Source: Bimuria novae-zelandiae CBS 107.79
Lineage: Eukaryota > Ascomycota > Dothideomycetes > Pleosporales > Didymosphaeriaceae
DNA: 64,000 nt
Assembly (NCBI GenBank): GCA_010015655.1
Contig: ML976666.1
Coordinates: 238,153 to 302,152 of the forward strand
Direction of reading: 5' to 3'
Both the position numbers and the translations under genes were made by a program. The notes beneath the pieces were generated by a model. That model saw only the letters and a list, made by a program, of their open reading frames with translations, was not told the DNA's origin and did no database searches. Of the stretch, positions 22,349 through 34,831 are shown in pieces. How positions within the stretch are numbered: position 1 is the first letter of the stretch; every line of letters starts with the position of its first letter.

Positions 22349-23283
22349 NNNNNNNNNNNNNNNNNNNNNNNNNNNNNNNNNNNNNNNNNNNNNNNNNNNN
22401 NNNNNNNNNNNNNNNNNNNNNNNNNNNNNNNNNNNNNNNNNNNNNNNNNNNNNNNNNNNNNNNNNNNNNNNNNNNNNNNNNNNNNNNNNNNNNNNNNNNN
22501 NNNNNNNNNNNNNNNNNNNNNNNNNNNNNNNNNNNNNNNNNNNNNNNNNNNNNNNNNNNNNNNNNNNNNNNNNNNNNNNNNNNNNNNNNNNNNNNNNNNN
22601 NNNNNNNNNNNNNNNNNNNNNNNNNNNNNNNNNNNNNNNNNNNNNNNNNNNNNNNNNNNNNNNNNNNNNNNNNNNNNNNNNNNNNNNNNNNNNNNNNNNN
22701 NNNNNNNNNNNNNNNNNNNNNNNNNNNNNNNNNNNNNNNNNNNNNNNNNNNNNNNNNNNNNNNNNNNNNNNNNNNNNNNNNNNNNNNNNNNNNNNNNNNN
22801 NNNNNNNNNNNNNNNNNNNNNNNNNNNNNNNNNNNNNNNNNNNNNNNNNNNNNNNNNNNNNNNNNNNNNNNNNNNNNNNNNNNNNNNNNNNNNNNNNNNN
22901 NNNNNNNNNNNNNNNNNNNNNNNNNNNNNNNNNNNNNNNNNNNNNNNNNNNNNNNNNNNNNNNNNNNNNNNNNNNNNNNNNNNNNNNNNNNNNNNNNNNN
23001 NNNNNNNNNNNNNNNNNNNNNNNNNNNNNNNNNNNNNNNNNNNNNNNNNNNNNNNNNNNNNNNNNNNNNNNNNNNNNNNNNNNNNNNNNNNNNNNNNNNN
23101 NNNNNNNNNNNNNNNNNNNNNNNNNNNNNNNNNNNNNNNNNNNNNNNNNNNNNNNNNNNNNNNNNNNNNNNNNNNNNNNNNNNNNNNNNNNNNNNNNNNN
23201 NNNNNNNNNNNNNNNNNNNNNNNNNNNNNNNNNNNNNNNNNNNNNNNNNNNNNNNNNNNNNNNNNNNNNNNNNNNNNNNNNNN
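22349..23283. other. Assembly gap (935 N)
   Basis: A run of 935 N. It hides the junction between the pogo-like fragment and the Gypsy element, including the outer part of that element's left LTR. Open frames that span it are artefacts. Confidence 0.99.
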
Positions 23284-23500
23284 ACACCTCTTCCCAGATA
23301 GCTAGCTAGCACATAACTGCCATAGGTTGACCGTCGGTCTGATGGATCCGAAATAGGTCCGAATCGGATTCGTAGTTCCCCATCGGTCTGATAGATCCGA
23401 AATTGGTCCGATACGGATGAGTGTCGGTTTTCGGATGATCTCGAATCCTGTCTTGACTAGCCAAGGGTTCTCGTGTCGACGAGCGATTGTTCCTGTTACA
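23284..23500 (-). repeat. Gypsy left LTR (3' LTR), partial
   Basis: 217 bp visible, the remainder is in the N-run. It carries repeated ggtccgaatcgg/ggtccgatacgg-like units. Confidence 0.85.
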
Positions 23501-23661
23501 CTACCCCCTCCTTTATAACTTGCAGATAGTCCCTTATCTGTGCCGTGTGTAAATTGTTTCGCGCGTTTTAGCTGTTTCCGGCAACCAGCGCAGTTAGTGA
23601 CGTTGCAGTAGTAATTACAACTCTACTAATTGGTCAATTTCCGTTTATCTTGTTTCACTAG

Positions 23662-24191
23662 TTGTGCGCGTTCGGTCGCGGCAACGTGCCCAACTACAAG
23701 TTCCCCAAGCTATCCTCTAAAAAGTGCAGCTACTGCACCTCTCAGAACAAGAAGTGCAACCCTGTAAGTATGGCGATTCCAATTCCAGTCCGCTTCGATA
23801 ACAGATTGGGTAGGTGCCCGACTTCGTGGAGTCCAAATTTCGGACTTTTAGGAGGGCCTTGCGGAATTGGGAGGGGGCCAGCGGGGAGGACGCTGCTAAC
23901 CTCCGACCCGCGCTCGACAAGGCTGCGAAGGACCTAGGCACAATTGTGCAGGTCACCCGGGCGGGTAAGACTGGGCTGACTTCTGTGGAATTGCTGCTCG
24001 CGCAGCATTCTGCTTCTATACGGGTGGAGGATCGTCTGCGGCGTGTGGAGGAGGCAGTGGATGATCTTCATGACACCATAAGGACGGCTTCGGAGGGGGG
24101 TCGGGGGAAGGGAAAGGGTAAAGGGAAGGGGAAGGCGCCTGCTGCCCTTGAGGGTGCTCTACCTAAGCCCTCCGATTCAGATAAGGAGTAG
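23662..24191 (+). CDS. Antisense accessory ORF of the Gypsy element, with CX2CX6C motif
   Basis: On the strand opposite gag-pol, between the chromodomain end and the 3' LTR, two open blocks can be joined by an intron with GTAAGT donor at 23764 and acceptor tag at about 23811. Exon 1 encodes KKCSYCTSQNKKCNP, exon 2 VPDFVESKFRTFRRALRNWE and, after a helical region rich in Arg/Glu (RVEDRLRRVEEAVDDLHDTI), a GKGKGKGKGK tract and acidic end. The C-X2-C-X6-C pattern could bind zinc. No ATG is seen at the 5' end (23662 is a TTG), so the start lies upstream or was lost. It has no internal stop, unlike pol on the other strand. Function unknown. Confidence 0.45.
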
Positions 24192-24369
24192 AATTTTGTT
24201 TTTTTCTTTCTTTTCTTTCTTATACTTATTAGAATTCAAAACTCTTGGGCCTGCTACTCTGTTCCTTGTTCCCATAAGTGAATCCACTGACTCAATGCCT
24301 TTGGAGGTCCGGGGCGATTCAGATACTTGTCGTGAAATTGTCTTAACTTATAGGGGGCTCCCATGAAGT

Positions 24370-27300
24370 TCGATGCAAGGTACCATACCGGATCCAGGTC
24401 ATGTCCTACCCACTTAACTCTGTATTTGAGGGTATTTTAGAATAGCTTACTAGCTAAGATCTCCTCAACTTCCCATTCCTCTACTCCATTAATGGGGACA
24501 CCTGGCGGTTTCGGAGCTTCTTGTCCTAGTAGTGGGTCTTGAGGATCTTTGCAGAGGAGATTCGGAGCAAAGACATCATAGATTTAGGACCCTAAAGGAA
24601 GTTCAAGTCTATATGAGTGACCAACTTGTTCTATTACTTTGAATGGGCCCTCCCACTTGTCGGACAGCTTTCGGCTGGGTCTTGACACCGCAAGGTTGCG
24701 AGCGTCTAGGTAGACCATATCGCCAACTTCCCAATCGACTGGGCGACGGTGTCGATTGATTACGGATCGCATTCGGTCTTGTGCTCGTTCCATGTTTTCC
24801 TTCGCTAGCTACCAAGCGGCATGCATTCGTTTGGCTAGCAATTAAGCGTCTTTAACATTCAAACGATCCTGGGGTTTGGTGAATAAGGTAGGGTTCCAAT
24901 CCCAACTTTGACGGGGTTCGGAGCCATACAGGATCTGGTAGGGTGACATGCCAATAGCCGAATGGGGTAGAGTGACCTGCGCTCGATCGATCAGGGGTAG
25001 AAGTGAACTCCAGTTATCCTGGTAGTAGGATACGAAGGGGCGTAGCCTCTGGTCGATATACTTGTTCATGATTTCTGTCTGGCCATCTGTCTCTTTATGG
25101 TACGCGGTAGATAGCTTCACTTTGACGCCTATAATCCGACAAAACTCCAACCAGAATGTGGAAACAAACTGAGGACCTCGATCAGAGACAATAGACTCCT
25201 AAGTGTGTCCGAATCGGTACACCCATTATACGAACAAGTTAGCCATTTCGCGGGCATCAATCAATTTGTGGCAAGGAATAGATACCACTTGTTTAGACAG
25301 ACAATCAATAACTACCATAATCTGATCGTATCCGGCCCTGTCCTTGGGAAATTCCTTAAAGTCGATACACAGATGTTGCATAGGCCTATCAGGGATAGGT
25401 AACGGATGCAAAAACCCTGGAGTGGGGGTCTGCCTTGGGTGTGCACGTCGGCAGGGAATGCAGTTTCGTACATACCGCTTACAGGTAGCTTCCATTCCCT
25501 TCCAGTAGTACTTTCGAGAGAGCAACTGGTAGGTTTTTGTATAACCTGAATGAGCCGTTGACTTCTGATCATGGATTTCCCGGATAAGGCGGGTACACAG
25601 AGTAGATTCTGGAGGGACGCACAGTCTGTCGTTGTACAGAATAAGACCATTATAAATCCGATATTTCTCTGGTAGGGACTGGCGTTCTATGATAAATCCG
25701 AGGCGGTTCTCCTGCAGCAAGGCTTCAATAAGTTAATAGGAATCCAGACTCATAATGTCTTTATCAGTTAACAAGGCGAACACGTCGACTTCGGCATTAG
25801 ACTTCTTAATATAGGTCTGGGCCAGGTCGGAGTTGATTCGGGGGTCAAGTCGATGGGGCCTTAGGAATACTCGGCTACAATTATCATTTTAAATAGCCTT
25901 AAGGTCCGCAAGATCTTGTTCTCGTCAACTTAGGATATCGGCTCTAGCGTTGCTTTTACCTGGCGTGTATTCGATCCAGAAGTCAAACAAGGATAGCATT
26001 TCGTACCAGCGAACTTAACAAGTATTGAGGACCTTGGTAGTTATAAAGTATTCTAAGGATCGATGATCTAAAAGAACTTAGATTATAGTTTAGGTAGAAG
26101 CGAGTTCTGCGCGCCACTTAATAAAGGCAGTAATAATAGCGAACAATTCCTTATTATAGATCTCCTAGTTTAGTTCGGATCTGGTTAGGACATGACTGTA
26201 GAATGCCACTAGTTGAACTTTTCCATCCGGATGTTCCTGGGATAGTACTCCTGCAATTACTCCGTCTGATGCGTCTGTTTCTACCCTAGTAGGTAGTTCA
26301 GGGTCGAAGTGATAGAGGGTGGGGATGGCCAGTAACGCCTATTTGATTTGCTGGAAGGCGACTTCACACTCCAAACTCTATTCGAATGGGATTTGAGGAC
26401 TTTACAGGGTACTAATAGGTTTCGTAATGCAGGAGAAGTCCTTGACAAATTACTAATAGAACCCAGCAAATCCAAGGAACGACTTTACACCTGTTACGGT
26501 CGTGGGGGCTTTCCAGTTCCGTAGTGCTTCTACCTTGGCTGGATCTACCTCCATACCAGTATTGGTAAGGATATAACCTAGGTATCGGGTCCGAGTCACA
26601 TGGAATTCGCTTTTGAGGATGTCGACTTGGAGGCCGGCTTTCCAGAGACGATCTAACACCTTCTGAACGTGCTTAATGTGTTCCTCGACGGTGTCGGAAT
26701 AAATAAGGATGTCATCCAGGTACGCAATGCAAAAGTCGTCGAGATAATTAATAAGAACGTCATTCATGTATCGCTAGTAGGTGGCTAGTCCATTACACAA
26801 CCCAAAAGGCAATACCTTGCACTTGTAAGATCCGTATCAAGTCCGAAACGTGGTGTACTCTTCTAATTCAGGATCCATGCGAATTTTATTAAAGGTAGCT
26901 CGGATATCGAATTTGGTGAATATCTTAGCCTTAGAGGGGCGAGCTAAAAGTTCGTCAATTTTCGGAATTAGGTAGGAGTCCTTTCGGGTCAGAAAGTTAA
27001 GTTTACGGTAGTCCACACATATTCGAAAATCTCCGTTTGGCTTTCGTACACAAAGGATAGGAGACGCGAAAGGGCTTCGACTATGCTTAATAAATCCCTT
27101 TTAAAGATGTTCCAGAACGTACTTTTTAATAGCCTCTAGTTCTTCTAGACTAGATTTATATAGAGGACTGTAGTTGTTCGGAAGGGGTTCGGTGAGCACA
27201 ATCTTATAGTCATATAGTCGGCGCGGGGGCAGCTTATCGGCCGCAGTCTTGCTAAACACATCCCGATACTAACAGTATATCTAGGGAAGTCGTTCTTTAA

Positions 27301-29361
27301 TAAGACAAGCATTCTTAGGATCTTTAGCGTGGCGTTAAGTTCGTATATGGTCTGACAGGCGTTCGATTTCGTACAGAGAAGTAGTAAAGAATTCGTTAAC
27401 TGGCTTTTTCATGTTGAAGTGAAAGGCGTTTGCTGAGATGAGAGCAATTGTGGGCATCCGCATCGCCTGCGGAGCGGATGCGGAACGGGCAGGTTTTGGA
27501 GCGGGATCCTGAGAAATTAGGGGTACTGTCTTCCTACTTGGAGGGAGAGGATGAGGCAGTCGAATGAGGCCCTTAATGCGATTGACTGTGGGGCTGTTCT
27601 TCATCCGATATTATTCCTGTTCCTATAGGATATCCCGGCGACGAATGTCTTACTGCACCTCTAAGTTCCGAATTAGCTGTTCTAGCTGCATCAAGATAGT
27701 TTTAGAGGGATCGTAGGTCTTAGGATACTTTGCTAGCCATAAGATCTGATTCCGCTCCGTATCTAATCGAAGCTTGAAGCGCTTAAGCCATTGGAGTCCT
27801 AGGATGCAGTCCTGTGTTCCTAAGTCTATTACTATAAAGGGGCAGTTGTGGATTGTTTGCCCATCTATCCTTATGTGTAAACGAATGTATCGGTCCACTG
27901 GGGCACGAATCTTATTCGAGAACCCTCGAACCATAACGCGGTACGGTAGTTTTCGGATAGGAATATAAAGTAACTGAGATAAAGAAGCTGCAATTTAAGA
28001 ATTAATAAAAAGAAAATCTTAGGCACTAGTGTTAATAAGGGCATTAAGTTAGATCCCGTACCCGTTTGAACGGAGTACGAGGGGGGTTCGAAAGTGAGGA
28101 CCTCCTAGCAACTTCGACAAATCTATATTAAAAAGGTCGTACTTGCTTATACCTAGGGCGGAGGCTTTTCCTAGGCGTCTTCGTTTCCCGGGAATGCTTC
28201 CTCATCCGCATTAACGTATTCTTAATTAGAGTCTAGTTCCACTCCGATCTCGCGGACGCGGGGTTAAGGGCAATCTCTAATAAAGTGTCTTAACTTTTCG
28301 CAGTTATAGCAGGTGTTAGAACTTGTCTGTGTTGTTAGAGGTTACGACGGCGGGACTATCCTGTCTTAGGGCGCATTCGGAGTAGATTCCTTAATAGGCC
28401 TGTATAGTACCTTAGTTAAGGTACTAGGGTGAATTTCTTCCTTATAGTTCTTCTGACGCAGAGGTTGATTTGTACTAGTTATAGAGCAGGTAAAGGGACT
28501 TGTCAGTGCATTTCGCGTTTCTAAGTTAAAGGCTATTAGGTGGGCTACCATTTTTTTAAAGGAATTATTCTACAGGTGCTTAAACCCTATGTTTAGAGCC
28601 CTTAAGGATAGTGTTATCTTTTCCCACAGGAATAGAGACCATTTATCCTTATAAACTCTACCTCGGATTGCTGCACTAATAAACTTAGCCTTAAAGGCAG
28701 GGAAAGTTTCCTTAGAGGTCATCTCTAAGCGTTAGAACGTGGTCTAGTACTTAGCTTCCTTGTTACTAGATATAAAGAAGGATAATAGTAGTTCGATCAT
28801 CTCCTTAGCATTCTTAAACCGTAACGTATCCGAAGTAGCTAGGTACTGGGGTTCCAAATATTCGCGAGCGGTACCAGAAGTATATCCCCACACTAATACC
28901 ATGCGAGCGCGTTCACTCGGATAGTAATCCGCGTTAATCTCGAGACAGTCCCTAATTAATGCTTGCCATTAAGGAAAGGTAGGTTCTTTCCTATTAATTA
29001 GGGATTCTATCTTGGGAGTTCGCTCAGATAGCTTTGCCATAATAGTGGCGGGAGATTCGGACTGGTATCGGAGGGCTGTTGGGGGTGATTCGATTGTAGG
29101 CCGGGCTTAGTCCCTAGCTTAGGATTCTCTAGTTAATTGCTCTAGTTATGCTTGCATTTAACGCAATTAGTTCTAAAAAGCTATTACTAGGTTGGCGGAT
29201 TAAACCAAATCGGCTTCGGGTCTAATAATAGGATCGTCTAGAGCATTATCGCTTTCTTTGTCTTCTTCGCTCTTCGAAGGTTCTGGGGGTGGCTAACAGT
29301 CTCCCTAAGTCCAACTCCGGGCCGCCTACCATGCCGTTTTTGACAATGCTAAAGCAGACAT
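24370..29361 (-). pseudogene. Gypsy gag-pol relic (Gag, PR, RT, RH, IN, chromodomain)
   Basis: From right to left: Gag from an ATG at 29361, with a zinc knuckle CYNCEKLRHFIRDC near 28,265-28,310; protease region at 27650-27980 with INKIRAPVDRY-type sequence and DCILGLQWL; RT near 26,450-27,200 with the intact motif AYLDDILIYS; RNase H near 25,850-26,300; integrase near 24,850-25,740 with the HHCC finger (HDQKSTAHSGYT...CIPCRRAH), DYFKEF-like first Asp segment and GQTEIMN; then GDMVYLDARNL at 24584-24793 and a chromodomain-like EEWEVEEIL...YRVKWVGHD near 24,370-24,480. Several stops and frame breaks occur (for example at 24,841, 25,225 and 26,452), so it is not intact, although it is much less mutated than the Copia copy. 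Confidence 0.85.
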
Positions 29362-29784
29362 TAACGTTTAATTTTAAATCTATAGGTTATTAGTAGTCAC
29401 CACTTTTCTACCTTGGCGCAACTTTACGCGACTTTTCCGAAGTTAACCTAATTCGTCTGTAATTAGGAGTTCCAAACCTAAAGGCTTCGATTGGCAGGAG
29501 GTCTCTAGAATCCTGCTTATAGAGAAAACCAGGGACGCGCCGACGCGGGTCCGTTCCGTTCTCGTAGCGATATTCTTTAAAGCCATCACCGGCGGTAGCG
29601 ATCTTTTCCGTATAATGTATCGGCGCAGGTCACTTAAAGGATTAATATTAGCGTATCTCTTAGTAGAGGCATGTGGGAGTGCGTGTATAAGAATGTAGCC
29701 TCGAATAAATTAAGTGCCTATAGGCCTGGTACGAAAGGATACGGAAAAGGTACTAAACTGCAAAGGCCCCAAGCTCCTCTAAAT

Positions 29785-30001
29785 ACACCTCTTCCCAGAT
29801 GGCTAGCTAGCACATAACTGCCATAGGTTGACCGTCGGTCTGATGGATCCAAAATAGGTCCGAATCGGATTCGTAGTTCCCCATCGGTCTGATAGATCCG
29901 AAATTGGTCCGATACGGATGAGTGTCGGTTTTCGGATGATCTCGAATCCTGTCTTGACTAGCCAAGGGTTCTCGTGTCGACGAGCGATTGTTCCTGTTAC
30001 A
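29785..30001 (-). repeat. Gypsy right LTR (5' LTR), matched part
   Basis: 217 bp matching 23284-23500 at a constant offset of 6,501, ending TGTTACA. The LTR extends further left than 29785. Confidence 0.85.
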
Positions 30002-31070
30002 ACAATAACTATAATTATCTTATCTTTAAATAAAGCGCTAGTACAGACGTTATACGCTACTAAGCTAACTTATAATATAAGTATAAGTTATACTTTAACC
30101 TCCTGTATTATAAGATTATTTAGTATTTTTTCCTAGCCCCGTAACCTCTTTTAATTACTAACTTATTAGAAAATATAACGTTATTTAAGTTAATATTTTT
30201 CATATTATTTTATAAAGTCTTAGCAAAGTTTAGCCTACTTTTAGCTTTTTTCTCATTTAAAATAGGTTTTTATATAGCGGCCTTTATCCTATATTCTTCC
30301 TTTTATAAAAGTCTCTAGAGACTTCTAGTAGAGAGATTATGGCTATTTTTGTATAATAGTCTTTTATTTTATTTTTAGGACTTCCTTCTAAGTCCCTATT
30401 AATGAATTTTAAATTTTTTAAAGAGGTCTTTATTTATCTCCTTTTTTTAACTTCTTTATTACGATTTTCTATTTTATTTTTTTTATTTTAATCCGGTGAA
30501 TAGTATTATAAATACTAGATTTAGGCTTTTTAAGGATAGTAGAAATAGTAAAAATAAAAGCACTAATTTTTAAAAGACGTTAAACTTCTTATTTAAATTT
30601 AGAAAGTTAGGAAGCTATTTTATAAGAATAAAAAAAGGTAAACAAGACTACGTATAAAAAGATATTAATTTATACTATAATATTAATAAGTTGTTATGTA
30701 ATTATATCTTACGTAAGCGGTCTAATTTTTTAACTTATTAATAACTTATTACTAAGATTATGAACTAACCTAAAAAAGAATAATTACTAATTAACTTTAG
30801 GCCTATTATAACCAGTGCAATTTTAGTAGATTTTTATATCCTAATTAAAAAGTGATAAACAGGGAAACTTTTATAAAAAAACCTCTAAAGTTTACTAAGT
30901 CTTTGTATTTTAGTCATGCTAACTAAGCATAAACTAAAATCATAGACTTAAAATTTAAAACTTTTTCTTTTAAATACTATGTTTTATTTAACCTAAAATG
31001 TAATAGTGGCCAAGTTATACCTATTTTAAAAAGGTATAAAAAAGATTTGTTTTTTTGTCACCCCACTGTA
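30002..31070 (-). mobile_element. Truncated, heavily RIP-mutated Tc1/mariner element
   Basis: The right end reads (minus strand) TACAGTGGGGTGAC from 31070, a typical mariner terminus next to TA. Inside, the minus strand gives an HTH-like segment ISTILKKPKSSIYNTIHRIK near 30,480-30,540 and later NVIFSNKLVIKRGYGARKKY near 30,120-30,180, where the family has Asp-Glu in place of Asn-Lys. The sequence stops abruptly at the Gypsy LTR; the missing half was not found to the left of the gap. From 31071 to about 31,205 the DNA stays AT-rich without recognisable coding. Confidence 0.6.
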
Positions 31071-31499
31071 TATAGTATTAATAAAGGGATACTATACGCC
31101 TTCGCAGCGACACGCTAGCTAGTATAAAAATCTATATTAAAATTATTAATAGCGGATTATATAGTAATTTTGCGGGCGCCTATATTAATAAGCGTTGTGG
31201 AGAGATATCGCGTGTTTCCTGCAGGTGTGGTGTTGTGGCGCGGTGTTCGGAAACCCTATGTGTTCGGACACTATATGCGCTAGCTTATCGCTGGTGGTGC
31301 ATCAAGGAAAACAAGTTGAAGTGTAATTGTTTCATTAATCTGCTGGAGAACACAACATAGGTCCCAGCCAAATCTATCGGATCTACAAGGTATCGATCAT
31401 AACGCCATCCATGAGACAAACTGTGCTCGAAACTTTTTTTTCATAACCCCTCAAGACTATACCATGCAAGACATGTCGTAACCGTTTGTCGTGAACCGT

Positions 31500-32974
31500 C
31501 TAGTCGTCCTCGTCGGAGAAGACCTCCTCGCCACGCTTGCGGCGGGCCATGCGCTCCTTCTTCTTCTTCCTCATTTCAGCCGAAGACAACTGCAAAGACA
31601 CATAGTTAGCAAAAATACATCAAGGGGGCTCGTAGGTGTGAGGGGAAGGGTACCTTCTTCTTCTTCTCTGTTCCCTGGATCTTGTTGCCCATAGCGTCGA
31701 ACTTCTCCTCCTCCTCGCCCTTCTCCTGTAACCGTGGGCCAGAACCTTGTCCCTGTACCCAGTTGTGGCCCGAAGGAGTCATCTTGCCGTCCATGACAGC
31801 CCAGACTTCCTCAGTCAGGTTCTTGGTGAACTCAGCGGAGTGAGTGATGATGATGACACCACCCTCAAAGGTCTTGATAGCCTTGGAGAGGGCACCGAGC
31901 GAATCACGGTCAAGATAGTTAGTAGGCTCGTCAAGGACGATCAAGTGGGGACGCTGCCATGAGCAGGCGGCAAGGACGACCTTGACACGTTGACCACCAG
32001 ACAGACCACGCATGCGCGAGTGAGAAACCAACTCAGCGTCAAGACCGAAGTTGGCACAGTGCTGCTCAATCTCCTTACGGACCAGAGGACGGAACTGGCC
32101 GCTGGCAAGAGCCTCCTTCTGATCGACTTCAGCGACCATCTTGGCGTGCGAAGAAAGGATCTCGTTACGGGGAATCCAGGCGTTATCGGCAGTCATCATG
32201 GGAGTCCAGCGCTCGTTCTTCATGCCAACGTTTTCACCAAGGGCGAACGAGCACTCGTATTCGTACGAGTTCTTGAACTTCCTACGGGAGTGGATACCGA
32301 TGACACGGCGCTGAGTACCCTCGATCTTGTAGATCTTGTCCATGGCCTTCTCGTCCTCCTCGGTGACGATCTTGTTGGCACGGTCCATGGTCTCACGGTC
32401 CTCACCAGTCTGGAAACGCCACTGAATGTACTCGGAGGGAGTCTTGTCCAAATGGTGGTCAATGTGCGCGAAAGCGTGCTGCTTGATGTATGCGATACGG
32501 ATGTTCTCGTGCTGGTAGACATCACCAGAGGTGGGGATGAGCTCACCAGTCAGGACGTTGACGAGAGTAGACTTTCCGGCACCGTTGGGACCAATGACGG
32601 CAATACGCGAACCGAGCGAGCACTGGAAGGTGATGTCGGAGATCTGAGGCTTCGAAGTACCGGGGTACTGGAAGGTCATGTTGTTGACACGGACAATGGC
32701 CTTAGCCTTGGTCTTGACACCCTCAAGGAAACCGGGCTCGGGGAACTTGAACTCCATCTCGGAAGCGCCAAGCTCGTGGTAAGAACGAGCAGAGGGCACA
32801 CGCTTGACGAAGGCATCAAGGTTACCGCGGTAACGCTTGAGCTTGAAGCGCTCGTAGTGGATGACGTGCTGGATGACGTTGTTCAAGAACTTGCTGTCGT
32901 GGGAGATGACAATAGATGTGCACGGAGAGTTGGTTAGGTAGTCCTCGAGCCACTTGACGTTCTTCACGTCCAAG

Positions 32975-33006
<32 letters not shown>

Positions 33007-34831
33007 GGGCTCCTCGAATACAGCACGAGCGAGAGCGAGCTTCATCTTCCAACCACCAGAGAGCGAAGTGATGGGATTCTCGAGCTGCTCCTTGACGAAG
33101 CCGAATTCGATGAGGGTGTTCTCAACTTCGTCTTGCGACTTGGTGATACCAACAGACTCCAGCTTCTTCATGGTCCACTCGATAACGGTCTGCTCAGTGT
33201 CGGCAGAGTCGAGATCGTGCTCAACGTATACAGTCTTGACCTCGTTCTGCTTGGGGAAACCTTCGACCTGCTCGTTGTTGATGGCGCGCATAAGGGTAGT
33301 CTTTCCGGAACCGTTGGGACCGAGCAGACCGTAACGCTGACCACGCTTCAGGCGGAGATGAGTCTGGTTGAGCAAGATCTTGGCACCGTAGGCCAAGTTG
33401 AATGTGCAGTTGCAGAGATCCTCACCCTCCTCCTCATCGGGCTCAACGGCATCCTCAGCGGCGGAACCGGGGATAGCGCGCTTGCGAAGGTTCTCGACAA
33501 GGTCCTTAGCCTGCTCATCACCGACAATGATGGCGAGGAAGGGGCCAATGTTCGACTGCCAGTTGAAGGGCTCGTAGTCCTTCTCGTCAATAAGCTGGCC
33601 ACCGATGGCACCGATGTATTCGATAATGGGTCCGAACTTGTCAAGGCTGACGCTGCCGGGGATGACGTCCTTGAGATGGCCGGCGACGGTGGAAATGTCG
33701 CCGTCCTTGGAGATCTCGGGAATCTTTCCGTTCTCGACGGCACCAACACGGGTGAGGGTGTCCAAAGCCTGCTTGGTCTTCTCACGGGCCTCGGGGTCAG
33801 CCAAGTTGTCGTAGTTCTTCTCAAGCGCGGGCATCAGCTTGGGCAAGAAAGCGGCGACAATCTGGGGGTCCTCGACGAGCTTGCACATGTTGTCGACAAT
33901 GACGGCCGACTTGCGCTTGATAGCAGTCTCGCGCTCGACGAGACCACGCTCAAGCAGGGGAACCATGATGGCGAGGGTCGGCTCGTGGACATCAGTGACG
34001 AAAGTGGTGGCACCGAGCAAGTGAACAGTCTCGGGGACGTTCTCAGGCTTGGCGATACACTTGATGAGCTCGGGAATGAAACGCTCGATATCCTTGTTGG
34101 AGATGAGGCCGCAGAGAGTCTCCATGGTGGCGTAGGCAGCCTTCTTGACCTCAGCCTTGGTATCCCACATGGCACCGGAGATGACAGGGATCAGGTCGGG
34201 CACGCGGAAAGCGAGCTGAGCAGGAGCGCTCTTGGTGAGGATCTCGATGCACTTAAGATCGGTGATCTTCTCAGGCCACTTGAGCGTCGTGTCGAGCGAG
34301 TGGATGATGTGTGGGATAATGGCCTTGACGGCGTTGGGGTTGGCGGCGGTGATGATGGCCTCAGAGGCGGTCTGAGCAGCGACCTTGACGGCGCTCATCT
34401 TGTCCGCAACGGCGTTCAGGGTATCGGGGAGCATGGAGACGAGGTAAGGCTCGACGGCGGGGGAGACAGTTGCGTGCTGAGCGATGGCGCGGATGGCGTC
34501 CAGCGCACGCTCGCGCACGATGGCATCCTTGCGGTTGCCCAACTGTTTCCGGAGAAGCTCAACGGCCCTGGAGAAATTGTTAGCATGCTGCTGCGGTGTT
34601 GTAGCGAATGTGCCTGGCAGGCAAAAGTGCGACTTACTTGACGGGCGCGTCGCCCTCCTCGATGTCGCCGTTGATGAAGGTGGCGAGGTCAAGCGCAGCC
34701 GCGTTGATCTCGTCCTGGGCCTTAGAGATGTTCAACTTGCCCATGAGCTCCTCGAGCACCTTGACGGCCTTGGAGTTCTCGGCCTTGACATTCTTCGCCG
34801 TGTGGGCGGCGTCGGTGGCAGCGGGAGCCAT
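31500..34831 (-). CDS. Translation elongation factor 3 (ABC-F ATPase)
   Basis: eEF3 is the ribosome-bound ATPase needed by fungi for E-site tRNA release and elongation. Three exons: 34638-34831, 31654-34567 and 31500-31589, with introns of 70 and 64 nt that have GTAAGT and GTACCC donors, give 1,065 residues, normal for the family. The N-terminal 400 residues are HEAT-like helical repeats. ABC1 has Walker [10 protein letters not shown], signature LSGGWKMK and [14 protein letters not shown]2 has [17 protein letters not shown] and [10 protein letters not shown] chromodomain-like insert rich in Tyr/Lys lies between Walker A and the signature of ABC2 (around [13 protein letters not shown]). The C-terminus is lysine-rich ([17 protein letters not shown]), as in known eEF3. 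Strong codon bias leaves a 555-codon antisense frame open, which I treat as a shadow. The call is secure. Confidence 0.97.

Larger units (their letters stand above)
23284..30001 (-). mobile_element. Ty3/Gypsy LTR retrotransposon with chromodomain
   Basis: Direct repeats at 23284-23500 and 29785-30001 are the visible inner parts of two LTRs; the left one runs into the gap. Over 217 aligned bases I count two differences, both G/A, and no indel. The interior encodes Gag, protease, RT, RNase H, integrase and a C-terminal chromodomain on the minus strand, in that order, so it is a chromovirus. LTRs end TGTTACA on the + strand. The true left boundary of the right LTR was not determined; a TGT near 29,665 is one candidate. 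Confidence 0.9.

Noticed and set aside
22322..23312. Open frames of about 320 codons across the N-run
   Set aside because: They consist of undetermined bases and carry no information.
32974..34641. 555-codon open frame antisense to eEF3
   Set aside because: The translation is Leu/Gly/Asp/Val-biased without motifs. It is the expected shadow of strong codon bias in a highly expressed gene.
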